The notes beneath the pieces are model-generated. The model was not told the origin of the DNA. It was given only the letters and a program-made list of their open reading frames with translations, and searched no databases. A DNA stretch of 64,000 bases from NCBI RefSeq assembly GCF_008064665.1, contig NZ_VRZA01000002.1, positions 620,001 through 684,000 on the forward strand, read 5' to 3'. A program made the position numbers and the translations under genes. Shown here one piece after another: positions 11,261 through 19,557 of the stretch. The stretch comes from Parahaliea maris (GTDB lineage Bacteria > Pseudomonadota > Gammaproteobacteria > Pseudomonadales > Halieaceae). Positions within the stretch are counted from its first letter, which is position 1. The number at the start of each line of letters is the position of its first letter.

Positions 11261-14200
11261 TCAGGCGGGCATGGTCATCAGCGAGGCGTTACCGCCGGAG
11301 GCCGTGGTATCCACGCTGACGGTTTTCTCCAGCTGGGTCTGGCGCAGCAGGGTTTTGGGCGATACGCAGCTGATCAGCGGGATGATCGGGCCCTTGCGTT
11401 CGGCGAGCCTGCGCGCCACGGCGTGCAGGTGAGCACTCCGGGCGTGTACCAGTACACCGTCGCACAAGGGTGATTCCAGGGCCTGCTCGGTGCTGGCGAG
11501 AGGAGCCATCGTCAGCAGGCCCTCGGGCACGCCGGCGCCCTTCAGCGCATGGGCGATATCTTCCCACTCGGCCAGCAGTCCCTCGGAGACAAAGACAGAC
11601 AGGGCGTTGCCACCCACCAGCACTGACAGTATCGCCATCAGGTATTCGCCATTGTGGGCGGCGTCGTCCAGCAGGATGCTGAGACAGCCGCGGGCCTCGC
11701 GCTGCAGGGTGTTCAGTTCCCCGGTGGGGCCCGGCAGCACAGTGGGTTCGCCCAGGCACTCGGCGGCGTAGCGCAGCTGGCTGCGGGCGGCGCCCAGGGT
11801 GTCCTCGAGCATCAGTGGGTCCCGGGCGGCAGGGCGTTCGGCGTAGGTGGCGATAAATTGCCGCAGTACCGAGATGCGGTCGTTGAGTGAGCGCTCGGCC
11901 CAGGCTTTCTGCAGCGGTTTGCTGGCCCGTAATTCGCCGAGTACCGGGCGGCCTCCCGCAACCGGCAGGGGGCGCTGGTGTTCGGCGTTCTCGGCCTCTT
12001 CACCGGTGGTGACCAGGCGGCCCAGGTAGTCGGGGCCACCGGCCTTGGGGCCGGTGCCCGACAGGCCGCGACCGCCGAAGGGCTGCACCCCGACAATGGC
12101 GCCGATCATATTGCGGTTGACGTAAATATTGCCGGCACTGATGCGCTTTGCCGCATCTTCGCAGGCGTCCTCGATGCGGCTGTGGATGCCGAAGGTGAGA
12201 CCGTAGCCGGTCTGGTTGATCTGTTCGAGGACGTTGCGGAAGTCCTCGGCGCGATACCGAACCACGTGTACGACCGGCCCGAATACCTCCCGCTGCAGCA
12301 GCGAGAGGTTGCTGATCTCGTACAGGCGCGGGGCAAAGAAGGTGTGACCTTCGCCTTCCGGTGCATCACAGGCGTACAGCAGGCGGCCTGTGCCGTCGAG
12401 ATAGTCGACGTGTTCCTGCAGCCGGGCCTTGGCTTTGCTGTCGATCACCGGGCCGATATCCGTCGACAGCCAGGCGGGGTCGCCGATACGCAACTCGCGC
12501 ATGGCGCCAATGATCATGTCGATCACTTTGTCGGCGATTTCGTCCTGCAGGAACAGGACCCGCAGGGCGGAGCAGCGCTGGCCTGCGCTCTGGAACCCCG
12601 AGGTGACCACGTCGTCCACCACCTGTTCCGGCAGGGCGGTGGAATCCACCACCATGCAGTTCTGGCCGCCGGTTTCCGCGATCAGGGGCACCGGGGCATC
12701 GGGACGCTGGGCCAGCGCCTTTGCCAGCCAGGTGCCGGTTTCGGTAGAGCCGGTGAACATGACCGCCTTGATGCGGGTGTCAGGCACCAGTTTTTCGCCG
12801 ACCCGGGGGCCCGGGGCCACCAGCAGTTGCAGGGCATCCTCCGGCAGGCCGCATTCCCGCGCCAGTTCAATGGTGCGACAGGCGATGAGGCTGGTCTGCT
12901 CCGCCGGTTTGGCAATGACGGTATTGCCGGTGACCAGCGCGGCGCTGACCTGGCCGAGGAAAATGGCCAGGGGGAAGTTCCAGGGGCTGATGCAGAGCAC
13001 CACGCCCCGGGCGCTCAGGCCCTCGGCGGCGAAGTCGGCCTGTTCCGCGCGGGCGGCGTAGTAGCGGCAGAAGTCCACCGCTTCGCGCACTTCGGCAATG
13101 CCGTCAGGCAGTGATTTACCGGCCTCCTTGCAGCACAGGGCGATGAGTTCGTGACTGTTGGCTTCCAGTGCGTCAGCGAGGCGGCGCAGGATATCGGCCC
13201 GGTCACCGACGGGGCGCGCCGACCAGTTGGCGAACGCGGCATGGGTGCTGTCCAGGGCAGTTTCGATCTGTCGGTCATCGGCGAAGCTGACCTTGCCGAC
13301 CAGTTCGCTGTGATCGGCGGGGTTGCGAATCTCCACCACTTCGCCACCTTCGCGACCTTCGCTATAGTCCAGGGGCAACGTGTCCAGCCACTGATTCATC
13401 GCCACCCGGGCGGGCTCCAGCTCCAGCGGGTCGGTGAGGTCCATGCCCTCGGAGTTGGGGCGCTCTTCGCCGTAAAGGGCAAGCGGCAGGGGAATGTGGG
13501 GGTTGCGTTTGTCCTGCCACTGCCGCACCTGCTCCACCGGGTCTTCCAGCAGGGATTCCACCGGGATGTCCTCGTCCACGATGTTGTTGACGAAGGAGGA
13601 GTTGGCGCCGTTTTCCAGCAGGCGGCGCACCAGGTAAGCCAGCAGGTCGGCGTGTACGCCAACCGGCGCGTAGACCCGGCAGGGGACACCCTCACCCTCC
13701 ACGACCTGGTCGTAGAGGGCATCGCCCATGCCGTGCAGGCGCTGGAACTCGTAACCACTGCGGTCCTGGCTCATCTCCAGAATGGTGGCCACCGTGTAGG
13801 CGTTGTGGGTGGCAAACTGCGGGTAGATGGTATCGCGGTACTCCAGCAGCTTCGCGGCGCAGGCCTGGTAGGAGACGTCGGTAGACGGCTTGCGACTGAA
13901 CACCGGGAAGTCGTGCTCGCCCTCGACCTGGGCCAGCTTGATCTCGGTGTCCCAGTACGCGCCCTTGACCAGGCGCACCATCATCCGGCGGCCGACTCGC
14001 TGGGTCAGGGCCCGCAGCCATTCGATAACAAAAATGCCGCGTTTCTGGTAAGCCTGCACCGCGATGCCGAAGCCGTCCCAGTTGTCCAGTTCCGGGTCGG
14101 CGAACACCGCCTCGATGACATCCAGGGAAATGTCCAGCCGGTCCGCCTCCTCGGCGTCGACAGTGAAGCCGATGTCGTGTCGGCGGGCGGCGAGGGCCAG

Positions 14201-15028
14201 GGTCTTCAGCTTGGGTACCAGTTCGGTCATCACCCGGTCGCGCTGGGCGAATTCGTAGCGGGGGTGAATGGCGGAGAGCTTCACCGAGATGCCGGGGCTG
14301 TTGACCGGGCCGCGCCCGTTGGCCGCCTTGCCGATGACCTCAATGGCGTTCATGTAACTGTTGAAGTAGCGCTCGGCGTCAGCCATGGTGCGGGCGCCCT
14401 CGCCGAGCATGTCGTAGGAGTAGCGATAGCCCTTGGCTTCCTCCTCTTTGGCGCGCTCCACAGCATTGTCGATGGTGGTGCCCATCACGAACTGGGTGCC
14501 CATGATCTGCATGGCGTAGCGCACCGAAGCGCGGATCACCGGTTCGCCCATGCGCCCCATGGTCTTTTTCAGCAGGCCGAACTGTTCGCTCTTGTCCTCG
14601 TCGTTGTAGTTGACCATCTTGCCGGTCAGCAGCAGACCCCATGCAGAGGCGTTAACGAACAGGGATTCGGAGTTCCCCAGGTGGGCGCTCCAGTTGCCGT
14701 CGGCCAGCTTGTCGCGAATCAGGCGATCGATGGTGTGCCGGTCGGGGACCCGCAGCAGGGCCTCGGCCAGGCACATCAGGACCACCCCTTCCTCAGTGGA
14801 CAGGGCATACTCCTGGAGCAGGGCGTCCACGCCACCCTTACCGCTCTGCTCGGCGCGAATCTGCAGCACCAGTTTACGGGCGCGCTCCCAGGCGCGGCTG
14901 CGGGCGGCGTTGCTGATATCTGCCAGCGGCAGCAGGTGTTCGAGCACCGCGTTTTCGTCCTTGCGGTAAAACTCGCGCATTTCAGCGCGGATGGCGTCGG
15001 GAGCGGCCAGGGAGCCTTCCAGCAGCAT
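11261..15028 (-). CDS. putA: Bifunctional proline dehydrogenase / L-glutamate gamma-semialdehyde dehydrogenase PutA
   Basis: Oxidises proline to glutamate in two steps, with FAD in the PRODH barrel and NAD+ in the aldehyde dehydrogenase domain, connected by substrate channelling. The 1255 residues comprise an alpha-helical arm (1 to about 150), a PRODH barrel (about 170-480, with RLVKGAYWDTEIK and FATHNAYTVA), an ALDH domain (about 550-1000; ISPWNFPLAIFLGQ, catalytic Cys in GQRCSA at about residue 818), and a C-terminal degenerate ALDH-like domain. It begins directly at the arm, so the ribbon-helix-helix repressor domain of enteric and pseudomonad PutA is absent. The divergent Lrp-type gene at 15169 is the likely regulator. 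AGAGGA about 6 bases upstream of the ATG supports the start. Confidence 0.96.
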   Translation of the reverse strand: MLLEGSLAAPDAIRAEMREFYRKDENAVLEHLLPLADISNAARSRAWERARKLVLQIRAEQSGKGGVDALLQEYALSTEEGVVLMCLAEALLRVPDRHTIDRLIRDKLADGNWSAHLGNSESLFVNASAWGLLLTGKMVNYNDEDKSEQFGLLKKTMGRMGEPVIRASVRYAMQIMGTQFVMGTTIDNAVERAKEEEAKGYRYSYDMLGEGARTMADAERYFNSYMNAIEVIGKAANGRGPVNSPGISVKLSAIHPRYEFAQRDRVMTELVPKLKTLALAARRHDIGFTVDAEEADRLDISLDVIEAVFADPELDNWDGFGIAVQAYQKRGIFVIEWLRALTQRVGRRMMVRLVKGAYWDTEIKLAQVEGEHDFPVFSRKPSTDVSYQACAAKLLEYRDTIYPQFATHNAYTVATILEMSQDRSGYEFQRLHGMGDALYDQVVEGEGVPCRVYAPVGVHADLLAYLVRRLLENGANSSFVNNIVDEDIPVESLLEDPVEQVRQWQDKRNPHIPLPLALYGEERPNSEGMDLTDPLELEPARVAMNQWLDTLPLDYSEGREGGEVVEIRNPADHSELVGKVSFADDRQIETALDSTHAAFANWSARPVGDRADILRRLADALEANSHELIALCCKEAGKSLPDGIAEVREAVDFCRYYAARAEQADFAAEGLSARGVVLCISPWNFPLAIFLGQVSAALVTGNTVIAKPAEQTSLIACRTIELARECGLPEDALQLLVAPGPRVGEKLVPDTRIKAVMFTGSTETGTWLAKALAQRPDAPVPLIAETGGQNCMVVDSTALPEQVVDDVVTSGFQSAGQRCSALRVLFLQDEIADKVIDMIIGAMRELRIGDPAWLSTDIGPVIDSKAKARLQEHVDYLDGTGRLLYACDAPEGEGHTFFAPRLYEISNLSLLQREVFGPVVHVVRYRAEDFRNVLEQINQTGYGLTFGIHSRIEDACEDAAKRISAGNIYVNRNMIGAIVGVQPFGGRGLSGTGPKAGGPDYLGRLVTTGEEAENAEHQRPLPVAGGRPVLGELRASKPLQKAWAERSLNDRISVLRQFIATYAERPAARDPLMLEDTLGAARSQLRYAAECLGEPTVLPGPTGELNTLQREARGCLSILLDDAAHNGEYLMAILSVLVGGNALSVFVSEGLLAEWEDIAHALKGAGVPEGLLTMAPLASTEQALESPLCDGVLVHARSAHLHAVARRLAERKGPIIPLISCVSPKTLLRQTQLEKTVSVDTTASGGNASLMTMPA

Positions 15029-15168
15029 GGGGAGTCCTCTCGGATATCGGGTTTGAGATGCGGGAAGTGTAGTCAGTCAGCCGCAGAATGAGCTGGCTTT
15101 TTTGGGGTTTAAAGCGTACGAAATATGGCTAAAATGGAAAATTGCCGAATAAAGTTCTGGAGTGGTAA

Positions 15169-15651
15169 GTGGTAAAGGCCAAAGCGCGAGGTATGACGCC
15201 CATTGACCGCACAGATACGCGGATCCTGGCTATCCTGCAGGCGGAAGGGCGTATCTCCAATGTGGAACTGGCGCGACGCGTCAACCTGTCTCCCAGCCCC
15301 TGCCTCGAGCGGGTGCGGCGGCTGGAGGGCGCGGGCCTGATCCGCAGCTACGGCGCCAAGCTGGACGCCGCTGCATTGGGCTATGGCACGTCGGCCTTTA
15401 TTCAGGTCACCCTGGACCGCACGACCGCCGATGTCTTCGATCGCTTTCGCGACGCGGTGGTGCTGATCGACGCCGTGGCGGAGTGCCACATGGTGGCCGG
15501 TGGTTTCGACTATTTGTTGAAACTGCTTCTCGCCGACATGGAGGCCTATCGGGAAGTACTGGCCACGATTGTCGATTTACCCGGCGTCGCCCAGACCCAC
15601 ACCTACGTCGTGATCGAGGCCATCAAACAGGACAGTGGCGTTCCCCTCTAG
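15169..15651 (+). CDS. Lrp/AsnC family transcriptional regulator, probable putA activator
   Basis: The 160-residue protein has an N-terminal winged helix-turn-helix (DRTDTRILAILQAEGRIS then VELARRVNLSPSPCLERVRR, about residues 13-55) and a C-terminal RAM/effector domain (about 75-150). I chose the GTG at 15169 because GGAG lies 6 bases upstream; the downstream ATG at 15193 has no properly spaced site. It is divergent from putA with a 140 bp shared intergenic region. Lrp-type PutR/BkdR proteins next to putA commonly activate proline catabolism in response to proline. That role here is inference from position and from the lack of a DNA-binding domain in this PutA. Confidence 0.9.
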   Translation: MVKAKARGMTPIDRTDTRILAILQAEGRISNVELARRVNLSPSPCLERVRRLEGAGLIRSYGAKLDAAALGYGTSAFIQVTLDRTTADVFDRFRDAVVLIDAVAECHMVAGGFDYLLKLLLADMEAYREVLATIVDLPGVAQTHTYVVIEAIKQDSGVPL

Positions 15652-15726
15652 GTCTTGAAAACGTTCACGCGGCTGGCAAGCGGCGGAGGCGGGCGCTATC
15701 CTTCGCGCTTTGCCCCGGGAGAAACC

Positions 15727-17001
15727 ATGGCCAGTGCCGGCGCCGACCTGACTCAACTGCCTCTTATCCAGAGCGACGCTGTAACCCTCGGTCTGCTGGC
15801 CCTGTGCCTGGGCCTGGTGTTCTACACCGAGAACAGCAAGCATCCCGCCTGTGTGCGCTTCTACCGCTACGTGCCCTCGCTGCTGATCTGCTACCTGCTG
15901 CCCTCCATTCTCAATACCGCCGGCATCATCAGTGGAGAGCACTCCAGTATCTACTACGTCACCTCGCGCTTCCTGCTCCCGGCAGCGCTGGTATTGCTGA
16001 CCCTGTCCATCGATCTCAACCGCATCATTGCCCTGGGCCCCAAGGCCATCATCATGTTCCTCACCGGAACCGTGGGGATCGTCATCGGCGGCCCTATCGC
16101 CATCCTGCTGGTATCCATGGTCAGCCCGGAGACGGTCGGCGGGGCTGCACCCGACGAGATCTGGCGGGGCCTGTCCACCATCGCCGGCAGCTGGATCGGC
16201 GGCGGTGCCAACCAGACCGCCATGTACGAGATGTGGCAGGTCTCGGACGAGATTTTCCCCTCGATGATCGCGGTGGACATTATCGTCGCCAACATCTGGA
16301 TGGCGATTCTGCTGATCATGGCGAGCCGCGCCGAGGAACTGGATGAGAAGCGCGGGGCCAATACGTCAGCGATATACGAAGTGCGCGAGGCGGTCGAACA
16401 TTTCCACCGTCACCACGCGCGCATGCCGCACCTGCCGGACTTCATGCTGATGCTGGCGGTGGGCCTTGGCGTGATGGGCTTTTCTCACCTGCTGGCCGAC
16501 GCCATCGCCCCCTGGATCAGCAGCCACTATCCCGCCCTCGACAAGTTCAGCCTGGGCAGCCAGTTTTTCTGGCTGGTGGTCATCGCTACCACCATCGGCC
16601 TGGGCCTGTCCTTCACACCGGTACGCAAGCTGGAGGCGGCCGGGGCATCGCGCATCGGCTCGGTGTTCATCTATTTCCTGGTGGCCTCGATTGGCATGAA
16701 GATGGATATCAAGGCGATCGTGAATTACCCGGGTATTTTTGTGGTCGGGCTGATCTGGATTTCGATCCACGCGGGCCTGCTGTTGCTGGTGGCGCGGGTG
16801 ATCAAGGCGCCGACGTTCTTTATCGCGGTGGGGAGCCAGGCCAATGTGGGCGGTGCGGCCTCGGCACCGGTGGTCGCGGCGGCGTTCCACCCGTCGCTGG
16901 CGCCGGTCGGGGTGCTGCTGGCGGTGCTGGGGTATGCGCTGGGGACGTATGCGGCGTGGCTGTGTGCGGTGTTGATGCAGTTGGTGGCGCCGGTTGGGTA
17001 G
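15727..17001 (+). CDS. DUF819 family integral membrane protein (first paralogue)
   Basis: A 424-residue polytopic inner-membrane protein with about ten or more hydrophobic helices. Recognisable DUF819 features include SRFLLPAALVLLTLSIDL, the motif TIAGSWIGGGANQTAM in the first half, and GSQANVGGAASAPVVAAAF in the second half. The inverted-repeat-like fold and these GGxxN motifs resemble transporters, but no substrate is known for the family. The ATG at 15727 is preferred over an upstream in-frame start because CCGGGAG precedes it and the extra residues would be non-hydrophobic and charged. It follows the Lrp gene by 75 bases and may share its transcription. A second DUF819 protein is encoded at 28867-30033. 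Confidence 0.85.
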   Translation: MASAGADLTQLPLIQSDAVTLGLLALCLGLVFYTENSKHPACVRFYRYVPSLLICYLLPSILNTAGIISGEHSSIYYVTSRFLLPAALVLLTLSIDLNRIIALGPKAIIMFLTGTVGIVIGGPIAILLVSMVSPETVGGAAPDEIWRGLSTIAGSWIGGGANQTAMYEMWQVSDEIFPSMIAVDIIVANIWMAILLIMASRAEELDEKRGANTSAIYEVREAVEHFHRHHARMPHLPDFMLMLAVGLGVMGFSHLLADAIAPWISSHYPALDKFSLGSQFFWLVVIATTIGLGLSFTPVRKLEAAGASRIGSVFIYFLVASIGMKMDIKAIVNYPGIFVVGLIWISIHAGLLLLVARVIKAPTFFIAVGSQANVGGAASAPVVAAAFHPSLAPVGVLLAVLGYALGTYAAWLCAVLMQLVAPVG

Positions 17002-17075
17002 CTCTTTCTCCGGGTTTCGTCACTAGTGGCTGGCGTAGTTCGGTCAATGGTGACACTTCGTTCAGGTCATGAGGC

Positions 17076-17189
17076 GGCTGCCGTACGCGAGGGCCGCTAC
17101 GCGACACGCTACAAGCACGTCCATGTGCGCTCGACAGCGGCCATCCATGGCCGCTGACGGTCTCTCCGCGGCCCTCCCGTACGGCAGCC
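17076..17189. repeat. Palindromic repeat element, copy 1 (branched hairpin)
   Basis: An outer inverted repeat (17076-17097 with 17168-17189) matches at 21 of 22 positions. Inside lie two smaller hairpins with CC loops: GCACGT/ATGTGC (17115-17128, one G-T wobble) and the perfect 10-base CAGCGGCCAT/ATGGCCGCTG (17135-17156). Read on the minus strand, the core (GCCATGGATGGC, then CGAGCG, ACATGGACGT, CTTGTAGCG) lines up with the plus-strand core of copy 2. The two are therefore related elements in opposite orientation. The family looks like a REP/BIME-type dispersed repeat, but I see no transposase. Confidence 0.75.
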
Positions 17190-17273
17190 TTGGATTCTGA
17201 TATCGAACTTCGTTACTGGTTACGTGCCGTTGCCCGGAACGAAGTGGGAAAGGGCAGTTGAAGGGGTGAGCGG

Positions 17274-17363
17274 TGGGAGTGCATTTCCGGACCGTATGAG
17301 CCATGGATGGCGATTACGAGCGTACATGGATGTACTTGCAGCGAGTCCGGAAATGCACTCCCA
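17274..17363. repeat. Palindromic repeat element, copy 2 (branched hairpin)
   Basis: A perfect 19-base outer inverted repeat (17274-17292 with 17345-17363; TGGGAGTGCATTTCCGGAC) encloses two perfect small hairpins with GG loops. These are GCCAT-GG-ATGGC at 17300-17311 and GTACAT-GG-ATGTAC at 17322-17335. The core is homologous to copy 1 in inverse orientation, while the outer stems of the two copies share no sequence. Core conserved with outer stem variable is the pattern expected if stem pairing, not stem sequence, is selected. Confidence 0.78.
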
Positions 17364-17418
17364 TCGATCACGCCGCCACTGAGCTCGAAAGCTTCCCCCC
17401 AAACTAATAGCCGACGAC

Positions 17419-17901
17419 TCAAATAGCCTCAAACCGATTCGCATCGAGGTTCTTCACCACCCGATCCGCATCAAACACCTGCCCGTTCATCGCAATGTAG
17501 ACTCCCGGCGGCTTGCTCTGCACCGCGCCGATCGCGCAGCCGATATTGAATACCGCGTCGCTTTCCGCGAAAGCGGCCGGTTGCAGGGCGCCAGTGAGGA
17601 CAATGCGCTTGCCCGGGATGCCGGCGAGGGCCTTGGCCGTGGCCACCATACCGTCGGTGCCGTGGGTGATCAGGACGCATTCCTCCGTGCAGCGCTCCGC
17701 CAGCGTACGGATCTTCGCGCGGTCGGCGTCGTCCATGTCCAGGCTGTCCTTGCGCATGGCCGACTCCACCGTGAAGGCAAAACCCACACCCATCCGTTCC
17801 AGCAGCTCGCCGATGACCGGATCGCCTACCTGGTAGTCGCTCTTGGCGTCAAAATAGATCTTGTCGATGGTGCCGCCGGTGGTGATGATGTGGAGCTTCA
17901 T
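17419..17901 (-). CDS. Single-domain asparaginase-like protein
   Basis: The 160-residue protein corresponds to the N-terminal domain alone of type I/II L-asparaginases, which normally have about 330 residues. It keeps both catalytic signatures: TTGGTID at residues 7-13 (nucleophile Thr) and HGTDGM at about residue 79-84 (Thr-Asp pair). The second domain, which helps dimerise and close the active site in full asparaginases, is absent; a normal stop follows NRFEAI. Similar short proteins are known in proteobacteria, so this is probably a family form and not a truncation. Activity on asparagine is unproven. A TATAAT hexamer lies just upstream on this strand (17952-17957). Confidence 0.8.
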   Translation of the reverse strand: MKLHIITTGGTIDKIYFDAKSDYQVGDPVIGELLERMGVGFAFTVESAMRKDSLDMDDADRAKIRTLAERCTEECVLITHGTDGMVATAKALAGIPGKRIVLTGALQPAAFAESDAVFNIGCAIGAVQSKPPGVYIAMNGQVFDADRVVKNLDANRFEAI

Positions 17902-17951
17902 GGGCCTGTGTGCCTTTGCTTACGGGATCGCCGAAGGGGCGAAGAGGGCGC

Positions 17952-17957
17952 ATTATA
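17952..17957 (-). promoter_or_regulatory. Putative -10 box for the asparaginase-like gene
   Basis: On the minus strand this reads GCTATAATG, a perfect TATAAT about 50 bases upstream of the ATG. No convincing -35 hexamer is present at the usual distance, so this rests on one hexamer and its position. Confidence 0.35.
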
Positions 17958-17995
17958 GCGAGGGCCCTCCGGCCGGGGCCACCCTCTGGTCCGCA

Positions 17996-19468
17996 CTAGT
18001 CGAGAGCCGCTTCCAGCCGCTCGCACAAGGTGCTGAGAATCTGGATACGGGCGTAGTACTTGTCGTTACCCGCCACCAGCGTCCAGGGGGCGTCGGCGGT
18101 ACTGGTGTGGGCGACCATATCCTCCACTGCGAGTTCGTAGTCGCGCCACTTCTCGCGATTGCGCCAGTCCTCTTCGGTGATCTTGTACTGCTTGTGGGGG
18201 GTAGCTTCGCGCTCCTTGAAGCGTGCCAGCTGTTCCTCGGGGCTGATGTGAAGCCAGAACTTGCATAGCACGATGTCGTGCTCCACCAGTTGTTCCTCGA
18301 ACTGGTTGATTTCGTTGTAGGCCCGCTGCCACTGCTCGTGGCTGGCAAAGCCCTCCACCCGCTCCACCAGTACCCGGCCATACCAGGAGCGGTCGAAGAG
18401 GGTGGCACGGCCGTTACGCTGCAGGTTGCGCCAGAAGCGCCAGAGGTAGTGGTGGTCGCGTTCTTCGTCGGTGGGGGCGGCGTACTGTACGAGGTGGTAG
18501 AGGCGCGGGTCGATGGCGCCGGTTACCCGGCGGATGGCAGAGCCCTTGCCGGCGGCGTCCCAGCCCTCAAACACGGCGACGAAGGAGCGCTGTTGGCGGT
18601 GGGCCTTCCAGGCCAGGTCCTGCAGCCGGTTCTGGTAGTCGGCGAGCTGTTCCCGGTACTCTTTCTTGCCGAGGCGGGCTTGCGTGTCCACGGTATCCAG
18701 CACCGTTGGCTGGCCGCGGCTGATATTGGTTGGCACGGGAGGGGAAGGGGGGCTGTCCCGCCGCTCCGAGCGGGTTGCCATGGCGTCCAGCAGCAGTTCC
18801 CCCACAGCGATATCCCGGTAGCGCCGGTCCTCCGCTTCCACCAGGTGCCAGGGCGCGTTGCCGGTGTCGGTCTCGAGGAGCGCTTTTTGGGCATACTTGA
18901 GCACGGCCGGGTAGGCTTTCCACCAGGCCTTGGCGTCCGCCCCGACCCGGGGGTTCTGCTGCTGGATGGGCGCTTCCTCGGAGAGTTGCAGGCGCTGGGT
19001 TTCGCGGGTTACGTGGAGCCAGAACTTGACGATGAGGTAGCCGTCCGCGGTGAGCAGGCGCTCGAAGTCATTGATCTGGGTCAGGCGGTGGGCCTGCCGG
19101 GCCCGGTCCGGCTTGTCTTCCAGTGCCACCCGCAGCAGGCGGCTGTACCAGGAGCCGAGGAAAATCCCGATTTCCCCCCGGCGCGGCAGTGCGCGCCAGT
19201 AGCGCCAGTAGTGGGGACGCGATTCCTCCTCGTCGGAATGCATCCACAGGGCGTTGGTCTCGATACCCCGAGGGTCCATCCAGGTGTTGAGCTGGTGCAC
19301 CACGCTGCCCTTGCCGGCGCCGTCGACGCCCGCCATGACAACGATGACCGGTACCTGCTGCTGGGCCAGTTCGAACTGGTACTGGAGCAGCTGGTCCCGC
19401 AGAACCTGCTCGCGCTCGTCATAGCTGTCCTTGTCGAGGAACTTGCCTGTTTCCAGGGCTTCAAACAT
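17996..19468 (-). CDS. pap: Two-domain polyphosphate kinase 2 (polyphosphate:AMP phosphotransferase, Pap)
   Basis: Cytoplasmic class II PPK2 enzyme, expected to phosphorylate AMP to ADP with polyphosphate. The 490 residues are two fused PPK2 domains. The N-terminal one carries Walker A GVDGAGKGS (about residue 48) and a lid region GSWYSRLLRVALED. The C-terminal one carries GWDAAGKGSAI (about residue 305) and FDRSWYGRVLVERVEGF. In studied Pap proteins the C-terminal domain carries the activity, and the N-terminal copy here lacks the Asp-Arg of the lid (GSWYSR against DRSWYGR), which fits that picture. The gene is divergent from tamA. No ppk1 or ppx gene is in the window. Confidence 0.92.
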   Translation of the reverse strand: MFEALETGKFLDKDSYDEREQVLRDQLLQYQFELAQQQVPVIVVMAGVDGAGKGSVVHQLNTWMDPRGIETNALWMHSDEEESRPHYWRYWRALPRRGEIGIFLGSWYSRLLRVALEDKPDRARQAHRLTQINDFERLLTADGYLIVKFWLHVTRETQRLQLSEEAPIQQQNPRVGADAKAWWKAYPAVLKYAQKALLETDTGNAPWHLVEAEDRRYRDIAVGELLLDAMATRSERRDSPPSPPVPTNISRGQPTVLDTVDTQARLGKKEYREQLADYQNRLQDLAWKAHRQQRSFVAVFEGWDAAGKGSAIRRVTGAIDPRLYHLVQYAAPTDEERDHHYLWRFWRNLQRNGRATLFDRSWYGRVLVERVEGFASHEQWQRAYNEINQFEEQLVEHDIVLCKFWLHISPEEQLARFKEREATPHKQYKITEEDWRNREKWRDYELAVEDMVAHTSTADAPWTLVAGNDKYYARIQILSTLCERLEAALD

Positions 19469-19525
19469 AGCGGTACTCCATCACATCGCTCTCATCATAG
19501 CGTAGGCCGATAGCTGCCGGCTGGC

Positions 19526-19531
19526 TATAAT
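19526..19531 (+). promoter_or_regulatory. Putative -10 box for tamA-tamB
   Basis: A perfect TATAAT preceded by GGC, 26 bases before the GTG chosen for tamA, in the 89 bp divergent region with pap. No good -35 is visible at 16-18 bases upstream. The same GGCTATA context recurs upstream of other genes in the window. Confidence 0.4.
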
Positions 19532-19557
19532 CCACTGCCCGTGACAGGATTGTTTCT

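Larger units (their letters stand above)
17002..17418. other. Gene-free intergenic stretch with palindromic repeats
   Basis: 417 bp between two convergent genes with no convincing reading frame. It holds the two palindromic elements listed separately (17076-17189 and 17274-17363). Between them is a further perfect 8-base inverted repeat, ACTTCGTT at 17207-17214 with AACGAAGT at 17238-17245. No T-run follows any of these stems, so none is called an intrinsic terminator, although the position between convergent genes would suit a termination or supercoiling role. Confidence 0.8.

Noticed and set aside
13151-15091. Long open frame on the plus strand opposite putA (about 646 codons)
   Set aside because: It mirrors putA codon periodicity in a GC-rich gene and translates to low-complexity Gly/His/Val-rich sequence without motifs. 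It is a typical artefact.
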